In this document: positions 46,649 to 55,800 of the stretch, in pieces
Layout: each line of letters starts with the position of its first letter
Position numbering within the stretch: the stretch's first letter is position 1
NCBI GenBank assembly: GCA_036675815.1
Contig: JAKFEE010000004.1
Location: forward strand, 4,257 to 68,256
Length of the DNA: 64,000 nucleotides
From: JAKFEE01 sp036675815
Lineage (GTDB): Bacteria > Pseudomonadota > Alphaproteobacteria > Rhodospirillales > Magnetospirillaceae
Direction: 5' to 3'
The notes under the pieces: model-generated
The model's database searches: none
Seen by the model: the letters and a program-made list of their open reading frames with translations, nothing else
Told to the model about the DNA's origin: nothing
Made by a program: the position numbers and the translations under genes

Positions 46649-47449
46649 TCAATGTGAATTGGCGTTGCGGTCATCTATGTGCAGGAGATCGACCAGTTCA
46701 CCGACGTATTCGCCCATCCGCGGGTCCTGGCGACGTCCGAACGGATCGGATCGGTCGGGGATCTCGATCGCCATCTCGCGGATGATCGTTCCCGGCCGGC
46801 TGCTCATCACCAGCACGCGGTCCGACAAGGCGACCGCCTCGGCCAGATCGTGGGTGATGAACAAGGCGGTCTTGCCGGTCTCGGCGAGCATCCTGCCGAG
46901 ATCGGACTGCAGGACCATCTTGGTTTGGGCATCGACCGCCGAGAAGGGCTCATCGAGGAGGATGACGTCGGGATCGACCGCCAGCGTGCGCGCCAGGGCG
47001 GCGCGCTGGCGCATGCCGCCCGATAGTTGATGCGGGTAGTGATGGAAGAACGAGTCGAGATCGAAGCGGGCCAACTGGAACTTGGCCTTCTCCCGCCGAA
47101 CCTGCTTCGGCTCGCCGCGGATCTCGAGCCCGAGCTCGACGTTTTCCAGGATCGTCCGCCACGGTAGCAGCAGATCCTTTTGCAGCATGAAGGCGACGTG
47201 CCGGCTCGGCCCCGCCACATGCTCGCCATCGACGAAGACTTCGCCGCCGTTGGGGCGGTCGAGCCCGGCGCCCATCGACAGCAAAGTACTCTTGCCGCAG
47301 CCGCTCGGCCCGATCAGCGACACCACCTCGCCTTCGCCAATCGCCAGGCTGACATCGCTGACGGCGACGAGGGGGGCGGCCGGGCCGCCCCCGCGGTTCC
47401 TGATCGGGAAGGCCCGGGTCACCTTCCGAAACTCCAGCCGCGCGTCCAT
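46649..47449 (-). CDS. ABC transporter ATP-binding protein, SsuB/TauB-type
   Basis: ATPase of the importer, 266 residues. Walker A LIGPSGCGKSTLLSM, Q-loop FMLQKDLLLPWRTI, signature HQLSGGMRQRAALARTL, Walker B VILLDEPFSAVDAQTK, H-loop LFITHDLAEAV. The start MDARLEFRKV at 47449 is supported by similarity; the frame is open upstream through the UbiD gene end without meaning. It follows ubiD-like by about ten bases, so transport and decarboxylation are in one operon. Confidence 0.94.
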   Translation of the reverse strand: MDARLEFRKVTRAFPIRNRGGGPAAPLVAVSDVSLAIGEGEVVSLIGPSGCGKSTLLSMGAGLDRPNGGEVFVDGEHVAGPSRHVAFMLQKDLLLPWRTILENVELGLEIRGEPKQVRREKAKFQLARFDLDSFFHHYPHQLSGGMRQRAALARTLAVDPDVILLDEPFSAVDAQTKMVLQSDLGRMLAETGKTALFITHDLAEAVALSDRVLVMSSRPGTIIREMAIEIPDRSDPFGRRQDPRMGEYVGELVDLLHIDDRNANSH

Positions 47450-47459
47450 GGCGGCGCGC

Positions 47460-48869
47460 TCAGCACTGGCGCCAGGAGAGCCGTTCCCCCCACTTTTCCA
47501 GGGTGCGGGCAACGATCTCGGGGTCGTCGACGGTGCGGGGGGCCTTCTCGCCCCAGAATTCGTATTCCTCGTTGCACATGGTGGCGTCGATGCCGAGCCC
47601 GGTCTGCCAGCCCTTTTCCCGCAGGCTGACGGCGGGATCCAGCCACTGGCCGGCGCGGCGCGGCAGGATGTTGACGTCGCGATCGGCGCGGACGCGCGTC
47701 GACAAGGCCCAGTGGACACTGTCGTAGTCCCAGATGTCGATGTCCTTGTCGACGACGATGACGTGCTTGTAGCGGGCGTAGGTGGCGCCCCACACCGCGT
47801 CCATCACCTGTTGCGGATGGCCGGGGAACAGCTTGTCGATCTTGACGATGGCCTCGTAGGTGACGTCGCAGCGCATGTCGAGCACGCCGGGCACCAGGCT
47901 CTTGATCGTCTGGTAGGCCACCGCCTGCGAAGATTTGCCGACCGAGAAGGCGCTTTCCGACGGGTACCACTGCTCGCGGGCGCCGAGATAGATCGGCTTG
48001 CGCCGCATGGTGACGCGGGTGACCTCGAACACCGGGTTGGACCGGGCCTCGCCGTAATAGCCGGTGTACTCGCCGAACCCGCCCTCGATCTCGCGGTGAC
48101 CCGGGCGGACGAAGCCCTCAAACACGAATTCGCAGGTCGCCGGCACCGGGATGTCGATGGTCTGGCACATCACCATGTCGAGCGGCTCGCCGCGCAGCCC
48201 GCCGGCGATCTCGAACTCGTCGACGCCGGGCGGGGTGCGGGTGCTGGCGACGATGAACACCGACGGATCGTAGCCGGTGACCACGGCCATCGGCATGGGT
48301 TCGCCGCGGCGCTCGTACTTCATGTAGTGCTGGCGGCCGTGGGTGTATTCCGGCGCGCCCCAGCCGAGCGTGTTCCGGCTCAGCGTGCCCATGCGGTAGA
48401 TGCCGGCGTTGAGAACGCCGGTATCGGGATCCTTGGTGATGGAAACGCTCAGCGTGCCAGGGAACTTGCCGCCGTCATACTGGTGCCATTTGGTGTTGCA
48501 GATGCTGTCGAGATCGATGTCCGAGCCCTCGAGCACGATCTCCTGGCACGGCGCCTTGGAGACGATGCGCGGCTTCACCGGCTGGGTGGTGCGGCGGCAC
48601 CACTCGTCGTTGAACGAGTGCCATTTGTCCATGCCCAGCGCCCACAGGAAGCGACGGTCGGTGCCCAGCAGGTTGGCGACCATCGGATAGGCGCAGCCCT
48701 TGATCCGGTCGAACTGCAGCGCCGGCCCATGCTCCTGCAGGCCGATGCGGGTGATGCCGTTGATCTCCCAGTCGGGATCGACTTCCTCGGACACGTGATG
48801 CAGGTCGTTCTTGTTCTCGAGGAATTCGAGGAATTCCCGCATGTCGTACCAGTTCGCCTTCGCCTTCAT
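47460..48869 (-). CDS. UbiD-family decarboxylase
   Basis: Prenylated-FMN-dependent (de)carboxylase, 469 residues. The catalytic Arg lies in LNAGIYRMGTLSRNTLGW and the two catalytic Glu residues in EIEGGFGEYTGYYGEA, matching the E-R-E triad of the UbiD/Fdc family. Family members act on aromatic, heteroaromatic or enoic acids. No ubiX-like gene for the cofactor is in the window. ATG overlaps the CoxG-like stop (ATGA). It is most likely catabolic here rather than for ubiquinone, given the transporter and ligase neighbours. Confidence 0.92.
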   Translation of the reverse strand: MKAKANWYDMREFLEFLENKNDLHHVSEEVDPDWEINGITRIGLQEHGPALQFDRIKGCAYPMVANLLGTDRRFLWALGMDKWHSFNDEWCRRTTQPVKPRIVSKAPCQEIVLEGSDIDLDSICNTKWHQYDGGKFPGTLSVSITKDPDTGVLNAGIYRMGTLSRNTLGWGAPEYTHGRQHYMKYERRGEPMPMAVVTGYDPSVFIVASTRTPPGVDEFEIAGGLRGEPLDMVMCQTIDIPVPATCEFVFEGFVRPGHREIEGGFGEYTGYYGEARSNPVFEVTRVTMRRKPIYLGAREQWYPSESAFSVGKSSQAVAYQTIKSLVPGVLDMRCDVTYEAIVKIDKLFPGHPQQVMDAVWGATYARYKHVIVVDKDIDIWDYDSVHWALSTRVRADRDVNILPRRAGQWLDPAVSLREKGWQTGLGIDATMCNEEYEFWGEKAPRTVDDPEIVARTLEKWGERLSWRQC

Positions 48870-49366
48870 GGTTCGATGCCTCCTGAGCAGTGCGCCGTTG
48901 CGTCCAGCGCTACGATTTCCGGGACGCCCTCGACACGGGCGCGGAAGGCCTGGGCAAACTCGTCGCCCAAGCTCTTGGCCTTTTTCTTCATCACGCCTAA
49001 GCCGAACTTGCCGAGCCGGCCGGAAATGGAGATCTCCGAGCTGTAGAAGACCTCAGTGCCGCCATCGACCGCGTCGAGACGAAGGACGTTCCGGGCGAGC
49101 AGCAGGCTGGCGCGCGAGCCCTCCTCGCCGCGCGTGACCGAGAGGACCTGGCTGGGCTCGGCCATTTCGGTGACTTCGACCTCGAAATTGAACGCGGCCT
49201 TGATCGGGCCCAGCCCGACGGTGACCCGGCTGCGATAGGTGGTGGGACTGGTGACGTCGACGTCGGAGCAGCCGGGGACACAGGGACCGACCTCGGTGGG
49301 GTCGGTGATGAACCGCCAAACCTGGTCAATCGGTGCTGCTACGAAGAAGCGTTCCTCGATCTTCAT
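48866..49366 (-). CDS. CoxG-like SRPBCC-family protein
   Basis: A 166-residue START/SRPBCC-fold protein of the CO-dehydrogenase subunit G group. The N-terminus IEERFFVAAPIDQVWRFITD and VGPCVPGCSDVDV are diagnostic. CoxG-type proteins help recruit molybdenum hydroxylases to the membrane; a three-subunit molybdenum hydroxylase is coded 6.4 kb away in this locus. Translationally coupled to ubiD-like. The long frame upstream of MKIEERF is not coding-like. Confidence 0.88.
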   Translation of the reverse strand: MKIEERFFVAAPIDQVWRFITDPTEVGPCVPGCSDVDVTSPTTYRSRVTVGLGPIKAAFNFEVEVTEMAEPSQVLSVTRGEEGSRASLLLARNVLRLDAVDGGTEVFYSSEISISGRLGKFGLGVMKKKAKSLGDEFAQAFRARVEGVPEIVALDATAHCSGGIEP

Positions 49367-49592
49367 AGGCCCCCCTCTACGCCGTTTAGTGGCGCAAGTG
49401 CGCCGTGGGGAGGCAAAGAGCCAACGTCTCCGGCAAGCCGACCGACGGCCTTGCCAAGGCTGGCGACGCATTCCTCCCAGAAACGCACGGCGATTGTTGT
49501 TGCCTACCAGAGTGCAGGAGCAGCCGGCGGCGGTCAATAAAAAAAAGAATGGCATTCGCTATTGGTGTCGGCACTCGCGGATAGGAAGCGCA

Positions 49593-49649
49593 AGGAGCGC
49601 GGAGCTCCAGCTCCGCATTTTCACTACGGAGCTGAAGCTCCGCGCTCCA
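49593..49649. repeat. Short palindromic repeat (family B, copy 3)
   Basis: Arms GGAGCGCGGAGCTCCAGCTCC and GGAGCTGAAGCTCCGCGCTCC around TTTTCAC. It lies in the 305-base gap between the acyl-CoA ligase and the CoxG-like gene, where the rest shows no gene, and may end transcription of the ligase. Confidence 0.8.
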
Positions 49650-49671
49650 TTTCCTTATGGGCCTGGGTGGG

Positions 49672-51216
49672 TTATGCGCTGGCCGCGGTGAGGCGCAGGA
49701 CCTTCTTGTCGATCTTGCCGACATTGGTGCGCGGCAACTGGTCGACGAATGCGACGGTTGCCGGCACCTTGTATTTGGCGAGATTGGCGCGGCAGTGGGC
49801 AAGGATGGCGTCGGCGTCGGCCACTTGGCCGGGGCGCAGCACCACATAGGCGCGCACCACCTCGCCGCGATACTCATCCGGCACACCGATCGTCGCGGCC
49901 TCGGCCACGGCCGGGTGGGCGAACAGGACCTCGTCGACCTCGCGCGGATAGACGTTGTAGCCGCCGACGATCACCATGTCCTTCTTGCGGTCGCGGATCC
50001 ATAGATAGCCGTCGGCATCGAGCTCGCCGATGTCGCCGGTGTACAGCCAGCCGTCGCGCAATGCTTCGGCGGTCTCCTGGGGGCGATTGCGGTAGCCCGA
50101 CATGATCTGGGGACCGCGCGCCCGGATCTCGCCGATGCCGCCCGCCGGCAACACGGTCGTGCCGTCGGTGACATCGACGATCTGGACCTCGGTGTAGGGC
50201 AGCACCGGCCCGGCCGATCCGGCCTTGATCACGCCACCTTCGCGGACATAGGTCAGCACCGGGCCCGCCTCGGTTTGCCCGAAACCTTCGAGGATGGGCG
50301 TTCCGGTCAGATCCCGCCACCGCTTCAGTGTCTCCTCGGGCAGCGGCGCCGAGCCGGAATAGCAGGTGCGCAGGCTGGCGAAATCGGTCTGGCCGAAGCC
50401 CTCGTAGCCCATCAGGCCGATGAAGATGGTCGGCCCGGCAGGCAGGCGGGTGACGCGCTCGCGCTGCAGCGTCGCCAGCACCAGGTCGGGCTTGTAGCGC
50501 GGCAGGATGACCAGCTTGCCGCGGCAATAGCAGGCAAGGTGCAGGCACATCGCCACGGCGAAGACGTGAAACAGCGGCATCACGCACAGCACGCTCTCGT
50601 CTTCCGGGCGCGTCGGCAGCGCGGCCTCGCGCTGGCTGATGTTGACCGACATCTGCCGGTGGCTGATGTTGACGCCCTTCGGCAGACCGGTGGTGCCGCC
50701 CGTGTATTGCAAGGTCGCCAGATCGTCCGGGCGCGGCAGCGGCTCGGGCAGGCGCACGCCTGCGTCGTGGCGCCAGGTGTCGAGCAGTCTGCCGCCGTCA
50801 CCAAGGCGGATGGCAGCGGGGATGGCGAGCGCCCGCAGCAACGGCTCCACCGTGGCAGCGCTGTCACCATCGTAGATGACCATGGCGGGCGTCGCGTCGC
50901 GCAGGATGTGCGCCAGCTCGCGCGCCGTGTACATCGGGTTGATGGGCGTGGCCTGGGCGCCCGCGGCATGGGCCGCAAACATCGCCACCGCCATGTCGAG
51001 GGAGTTGCCGCAGATCAAGGCCACCCGCGACCCGCGCGCGCCCGAAGCCACCAACTCGTGGGCAAAGCCGGCGACGCAGCGGTAATACTCGACGTAGTCC
51101 AGGCGACGCTCGCCGAACACCACGGCCGTGGCTTCGGGGGCGCGCGCCGCCGCATCGGCCAGCATGTGGACCACGGTCGGATGCACCGGAGGTAGACCGG
51201 GAAACGCCATGATCAT
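49672..51216 (-). CDS. Acyl-CoA ligase, AMP-forming
   Basis: Adenylate-forming ligase of 514 residues that activates a carboxylic acid to its CoA thioester. The P-loop-like motif is LQYTGGTTGLPKGV; EGFGQTEAGPVLTYV, GWLYTGDIGELDADGYLWI and the final Lys in RTNVGKIDKKVLR are all present, with RKKDMVIVGGYNVYP. The start MIMAFPG could be shifted two codons. It may activate an acid from the hyu, hydroxylase or UbiD steps. The substrate is not readable. Confidence 0.94.
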   Translation of the reverse strand: MIMAFPGLPPVHPTVVHMLADAAARAPEATAVVFGERRLDYVEYYRCVAGFAHELVASGARGSRVALICGNSLDMAVAMFAAHAAGAQATPINPMYTARELAHILRDATPAMVIYDGDSAATVEPLLRALAIPAAIRLGDGGRLLDTWRHDAGVRLPEPLPRPDDLATLQYTGGTTGLPKGVNISHRQMSVNISQREAALPTRPEDESVLCVMPLFHVFAVAMCLHLACYCRGKLVILPRYKPDLVLATLQRERVTRLPAGPTIFIGLMGYEGFGQTDFASLRTCYSGSAPLPEETLKRWRDLTGTPILEGFGQTEAGPVLTYVREGGVIKAGSAGPVLPYTEVQIVDVTDGTTVLPAGGIGEIRARGPQIMSGYRNRPQETAEALRDGWLYTGDIGELDADGYLWIRDRKKDMVIVGGYNVYPREVDEVLFAHPAVAEAATIGVPDEYRGEVVRAYVVLRPGQVADADAILAHCRANLAKYKVPATVAFVDQLPRTNVGKIDKKVLRLTAASA

Positions 51217-51269
51217 TCTCCCTGTTCGCGGGTCTTCAAAAGGGGGAAAACACTATGATCGTTATTCTT

Positions 51270-51362
51270 GTCACCCCCGCGGAAGCGGGGGTCCATTCCT
51301 GAGGCGCGCCCACTTAGGCATTTCCGACGGCGGAATGGATTCCCGCTTTCGCGGGAATGACG
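51270..51362. repeat. Palindromic repeat (family A, copy 3)
   Basis: Begins GTCACCCCCGCGGAAGCGGG and ends CCCGCTTTCGCGGGAATGACG, with GACGGCGGAATGGATT before the right arm. It is the left member of a tandem pair between hyuB and the ligase gene. Confidence 0.88.
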
Positions 51363-51372
51363 AAGCAACTGG

Positions 51373-51495
51373 ATGCCGTTATCCGCCCCTCGTCGTCACC
51401 CCCGCGGAAGCGGGGGTCCATTCCTGAGGGCGCGCGCCTAGACTAGTCAGGCGTTTCCGACGGCGGAATGGATTCCCGCTTTTGCGGGAATGACG
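51373..51495. repeat. Palindromic repeat (family A, copy 4)
   Basis: Same layout as copy 3, separated from it by about 10 bases, with the same 22-base left extension (TGCCGTTATCCGCCC) as copy 2. Together copies 3 and 4 fill most of the 322-base gap; no gene is seen there. Confidence 0.88.
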
Positions 51496-51538
51496 GACAG
51501 GGGGCATTTCTTCTCGAACTCGAACGCGGGAGCCAATC

Positions 51539-53446
51539 CTACCAACCCGGAGGACGCGAGACGGTGATGTGCGGCCTGACCTCCTCTTCGGTCGGAATCC
51601 ACGCCGGTTGGATCAACTTGCCCTGGGGATGCAACTGATGGGGGCCGGTGCCCTCGGTGAAGCCGGTCTTGGCCATCTCGGCGCGCAACGCTTCGGTGGC
51701 GGCCTCGTCGATGCGATAGTCGCAGGCTTCGGCGTCGATCTCCTCGATGACCACGCCGTAGTACTGGCGCGCCGCGTCGACGCTCAACCACTCGTCCATG
51801 ACGTCGTCGAGGACCAGCCGCGGATCGCGCTTGAGCGGGTCGCCGAAGCCGCCACCGCCGCTCGACGAATAGTAGACGGTGTCGCCCTTCTTCAGCTCGA
51901 CGCCGGTGGCGTACATGCCGGCATTGACCTCGCGGGTGGTACCCTTGTTGACGATCAGCATGCTGCCGCCGCCATTGAGGCCGCCGGCCAGGCCGAACGG
52001 CGCGTGCTTCTCGCGGTCGCCATGGATGGTCATGGTGACGTCGGTCAGCACCTGCAGTTCGCGCACCAGGGCGAAGCCACCGCGCCGCATGCCGTGGCCG
52101 CAGGAGTCGGCGCGGGCCTCGTAGGCGGTGTAGATCACCGGGAACCAGCGCTCCTCCAGCTCCTGCGGAATGGTCCGCGCGTTGCAGAAGCGCATGAAGA
52201 TCAGCGACTTGCCGTCCTTGAAGGTGCGTGCGTTCTCGCCGCCGACCGCATAGGTATACTGCACGAACGGCTTTTTGGTGCGCGGATTGAAGCCGCCCAT
52301 GCACAGGTTGGTCAAGGACACCGCCGCCGGATAGACCCGCCACGGCTGCACCTTGCCCATCGGTCCGGCCAGGCAGGCGATGGTCACCGCCTCGATCTTG
52401 TCGAAGGCCCCCGAGCAGTAGCCGGTGGTCGGCGCCGGGAACACCACGTCGACGCAGGTGCCGGGCTTGGACACGACCTCGAGATTGCGGATGATGCCGT
52501 GGTTCAGCGGGAACAGGCTGGGGAAGCAGATCATGAACCCCAGATAGTTGCCGCCGATCAGCGTGGCCCGGCTGCCGCCCCACGAGGCGCGCGGCTGCGG
52601 GTCGCTGTCGGTCCAGTCGAAGCTCAGCTTGGTGCCCGTCTTGGTCAGCTTGCAGTGGACGCGGATCGGTGGTTTGCCGGGGCTCATGACGTCCTGGTCG
52701 CCGAAGTCCTCGAACTCCCACTCGCCGTCGGGCAGCGCGGCCAGTTCAGCCAGCATCAACCGCTCGGTGTAGTCGAACTGCTCCTCATAGGCCTGGAACA
52801 GGGTCTCGACGCCATAGCGTTCGCACAGTTCGGTGATGCGCCGGTCGATGAGGCGCGACGCTTCGAACTGCGCCTGCAGGTCGGCGCGCCGCTCGACCGC
52901 GCCACGGATGTTGATGGCGATCAGGCCGAACAGCTCCTCGTTCAGCTTGTCCTCGACGAACAGGCGGATCGGCGGGATGCGGATGCCTTCGGCATAGCAG
53001 CTGGTGGCTTCCGGGTTGAACGTGCCCGGCATCGGCCCGCCCATGTCGGCCCAGTGGATGACGGTGCAGGCGAAGGCGACGATCTGGCCCTTGTAGAAGA
53101 TGGGCCGGATCATGCGGGTGTCGTTGACGTGGCTACCGGTGCGATAGGGGTCGCTGAACAGGTAGGTGTCGCCCGGCCGCATCGTCTCCTTGGGGATGTC
53201 CTTCATCAGCTCGGCGACGCTGGGCTCGAACGACGCATAGTGGGCGGCGGCATCGGTATGGCCGTGTGCCACCAGGCGCGCATCGGGGGTGAGGATGGCA
53301 TTGGAGCGGTCGCGACCCATGCCGATCACCGGGTGATAGGCGATGCGCTCGATGGTGGTCGAGGCCTCGTAGCAGGCGGCGACGAAGGCGTTGCGCATCA
53401 CCTCGAAGGTGATCAGGTCCATCTTGAGGCCAGTGGTATCGGTCAT
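51539..53446 (-). CDS. hyuB: Hydantoinase B / oxoprolinase-type subunit
   Basis: B subunit of an ATP-dependent HyuAB-type enzyme, 635 residues. ITFEVMRNAFVAACYEASTT, ISHRSHC-like regions are replaced here by DRSNAILTPDARLVAHGHTD; PGDTYLFSDPYRTGSHVNDT and GGFGDPLKRDPRLVLDDV are family signatures. The start at 53446 follows a strong GAGGAGGAAC. It lies 11 bases after hyuA. Such pairs act as hydantoinases, 5-oxoprolinases or ketone carboxylases; which one is unclear. Confidence 0.93.
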   Translation of the reverse strand: MTDTTGLKMDLITFEVMRNAFVAACYEASTTIERIAYHPVIGMGRDRSNAILTPDARLVAHGHTDAAAHYASFEPSVAELMKDIPKETMRPGDTYLFSDPYRTGSHVNDTRMIRPIFYKGQIVAFACTVIHWADMGGPMPGTFNPEATSCYAEGIRIPPIRLFVEDKLNEELFGLIAINIRGAVERRADLQAQFEASRLIDRRITELCERYGVETLFQAYEEQFDYTERLMLAELAALPDGEWEFEDFGDQDVMSPGKPPIRVHCKLTKTGTKLSFDWTDSDPQPRASWGGSRATLIGGNYLGFMICFPSLFPLNHGIIRNLEVVSKPGTCVDVVFPAPTTGYCSGAFDKIEAVTIACLAGPMGKVQPWRVYPAAVSLTNLCMGGFNPRTKKPFVQYTYAVGGENARTFKDGKSLIFMRFCNARTIPQELEERWFPVIYTAYEARADSCGHGMRRGGFALVRELQVLTDVTMTIHGDREKHAPFGLAGGLNGGGSMLIVNKGTTREVNAGMYATGVELKKGDTVYYSSSGGGGFGDPLKRDPRLVLDDVMDEWLSVDAARQYYGVVIEEIDAEACDYRIDEAATEALRAEMAKTGFTEGTGPHQLHPQGKLIQPAWIPTEEEVRPHITVSRPPGW

Positions 53447-53457
53447 GACGTTCCTCC

Positions 53458-55515
53458 TCAGCGCTCGACGGTGATGACGAGGTTGCCGTAGTCGTCGACC
53501 CGGCAATGAGTGCGCGGCGGCATCACCACGGTGGTATCGGCCTGTTCGATGATGGCAGGGCCGTCGAAGGTGGCACCGGCCGGCAGCATGTCGCGCTGAT
53601 AGATGCTGGTGTCGACGAAGCCGGCGTCCTTGAACCACACCTGGCGGTCGGGCTTGCGGGCATCCGACAGCGTCGTCTTGCGGTCGATCTTCTGCAGGTC
53701 CGGCTTGGCGATCTTGCCCATGGCGACCACGCGCAGGTTGACGATCTCGATCGGGGTGTAGCCGGTGGGCAGGTTGTAGCCGTAGGCCTCCTTCATCAGC
53801 CTGAGGAAGTTCTCGGTGATCTCGGCCAAGCCGTCGATGCGGCCGGGGGCCACGTCGACGGTGAAGAAGCGGCTCTGGCTGAAATACTTGACGTCGGCCA
53901 GGCGCTGCACGGTGATGTCGGCCTCGGCGATGCCTTCGCTCTTGATGGTCTCGACGGCGCGGCCGACCAGCTTGTCGAATTCGGCGTTCAGCCAGTCATA
54001 GTCGAGCTCGTCCTCGACCTTGTGGATGGCCACGGTGAACTCGTGCTTCATGTCGACGCGGATGGCGCCGAAAGCCGAGGCATAGCCGGGCAGCGGCGGC
54101 ACCACCACGGTGGCCGACCCGATCTCACGGGCGAGGTCGCAGGCATAGAGCGCGCCACCGCCGCCATAGGGCACGATGGCGAAGTCGCGGGGATCCCAGC
54201 CGCGCGCCACCGTCTGGATGCGCATGGCCATCATCAGATTGGTCATGGCCACCTGGTACATGTTGGCGGCGGCGTCCTCGGCCGACCAGCCGTAGACGGC
54301 GCCGATCTTCTCGGCCAGCGCCTTGCGCGACAGCGCCCCGTCGACCGTGAGTTCGCCGCCGAGATAGTAGTTGGGATCGATGCGACCGAGCACGATCTGG
54401 CAGTCGGTGTTGGTCGGCTCGTCGCCACCCTGGCCGTAGCAGGCCGGCCCGGGCACCGCGCCCATGGACTGCGGCCCGACATTCAGGATCTTGCCCTTGT
54501 CCACCCAGCCGATGGAGCCGCCGCCGGAGCCGATATAGACGGTATCCACGCTGGGCAGGCAGCACGGCACGTTCCACAGGATCTTCCACTCATGGGTGAT
54601 CGCCGGGCTGCCGCGGTAGATCATCGACACGTTGTTGGTGGTGCCGCCGGTCTCGAAGGCGATGACGTTGTCGAACCCGGCCAGCGAGCCTATGTAGCCG
54701 GCCATGCCGACGGCACCAGACACCGGCGACGAATGGAAGGTGCGCGCCGGCATCTTGGAAGCCTCGTCCATGCCGATGACGCCGCCGCCCGACGTGGTGA
54801 CCAGGATCGGCCCGGAGAAGTTCCAATCCTTCTTTAGCCGGTTGGACAGGCCGTGCAGGTAGTTCTTGAGGATCGGGGCGATATAGGCATTGAGCACGGT
54901 CGTGCAGGTGCGCTCGAATTCCAGCATCTGCGGCAGCACCTCGTGCGACAAGGTGACGTCGACCTCGGGCACCTCCTCTTGCAGGATCTCGCGGGTGCGG
55001 ATCTCATGCACCGGGTTCATGAACGAATCCATGTAGACCACCGCCACCGACTGGATGCCGCGCTTGCGGATCTTGCGGGCGGCGGTGCGCACGTCGTCCT
55101 CGTCCAGCGGCACCATGACCTCGCCATAGGGGCTGACGCGCTCCTTCACCGTCAGCACGTCGCGGCGCGGCACGATCAGTTCCGGCGGATCCCAGTCCAG
55201 CTCGAAGGCGGAGATGCGCTCGGCGCGGCCGCCGCCGAGGACGTCGCGAAAGCCGATGGTGGTGATCAGCGCCGTCTTGACGCCTTTGCGCTCCAAAATG
55301 GCGTTGGTCGACACGGTGGCGCCGTGGCGGAAGGACAAGGTTTCCTCGCCCAGCAGCCCGGCTCGGCGCAAGCCGTTGATGACGCCATCGAAATAAGTCG
55401 GCGGCGTCGACGGCACCTTGCCGATGCGCTGCTCGCCGGTCTCGAGGTTGACGCCGATGACGTCGGTGAACGTGCCGCCGATGTCGGTGCCGACCACCCA
55501 TTTGGCTTTGCTCAT
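53458..55515 (-). CDS. hyuA: Hydantoinase A / oxoprolinase-type subunit
   Basis: ATP-binding A subunit, 685 residues. The ASKHA-like start VVGTDIGGTFTDVIGVN, the RHGATVSTNAILERKG region, FETGGTTNNVSMIYRG and YIGSGGGSIGWVDKGKIL are diagnostic of the HyuA/acetone-carboxylase beta group. The C-terminal domain ends GPAIIEQADTTVVMPPRTHC. First gene of the leftward operon, divergent from the molybdenum hydroxylase genes. The intergenic region holds a motif also found before the TetR gene. Confidence 0.94.
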   Translation of the reverse strand: MSKAKWVVGTDIGGTFTDVIGVNLETGEQRIGKVPSTPPTYFDGVINGLRRAGLLGEETLSFRHGATVSTNAILERKGVKTALITTIGFRDVLGGGRAERISAFELDWDPPELIVPRRDVLTVKERVSPYGEVMVPLDEDDVRTAARKIRKRGIQSVAVVYMDSFMNPVHEIRTREILQEEVPEVDVTLSHEVLPQMLEFERTCTTVLNAYIAPILKNYLHGLSNRLKKDWNFSGPILVTTSGGGVIGMDEASKMPARTFHSSPVSGAVGMAGYIGSLAGFDNVIAFETGGTTNNVSMIYRGSPAITHEWKILWNVPCCLPSVDTVYIGSGGGSIGWVDKGKILNVGPQSMGAVPGPACYGQGGDEPTNTDCQIVLGRIDPNYYLGGELTVDGALSRKALAEKIGAVYGWSAEDAAANMYQVAMTNLMMAMRIQTVARGWDPRDFAIVPYGGGGALYACDLAREIGSATVVVPPLPGYASAFGAIRVDMKHEFTVAIHKVEDELDYDWLNAEFDKLVGRAVETIKSEGIAEADITVQRLADVKYFSQSRFFTVDVAPGRIDGLAEITENFLRLMKEAYGYNLPTGYTPIEIVNLRVVAMGKIAKPDLQKIDRKTTLSDARKPDRQVWFKDAGFVDTSIYQRDMLPAGATFDGPAIIEQADTTVVMPPRTHCRVDDYGNLVITVER

Positions 55516-55590
55516 GTGACCTCCCTTTGACCTCCGGCCATACCGCCGGTCGGCGCCTCATTGAGCGAACTTGCCCAAAAACGAGCGTCG

Positions 55591-55604
55591 TTCATTAAAG
55601 AATG
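55591..55604. promoter_or_regulatory. Candidate operator in the hyuA/hydroxylase divergent region
   Basis: TTCATTAAAGAATG contains the dyad CATT-AAAG-AATG. Read on the other strand it includes CATTCTTTAAT, found again just upstream of the TetR gene. It lies 76 bases before hyuA. The proposal that TetR binds here is inference. Confidence 0.45.
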
Positions 55605-55800
55605 TTAGTCACTTTTGTAGGCCGGTCGTCAAGAGCCGAAATCGATCGCCGACGGCGCTGATCTGCGCTATCACCTTTGGTTGGGGTTGGCGCGAAGGCA
55701 TCTCCGGGATATAAAGGAACGCCATTCTGTATTGACGGCCCGCGGGCCATCTGAGACGCTTGGCGCAACCCGGAACAACCGGGATCGGAGGGGAGGCGTG

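Noticed and set aside
51569..53491. A 640-codon open frame on the + strand
   Set aside because: It is the antisense shadow of hyuB, which has clear family motifs and a strong ribosome site.
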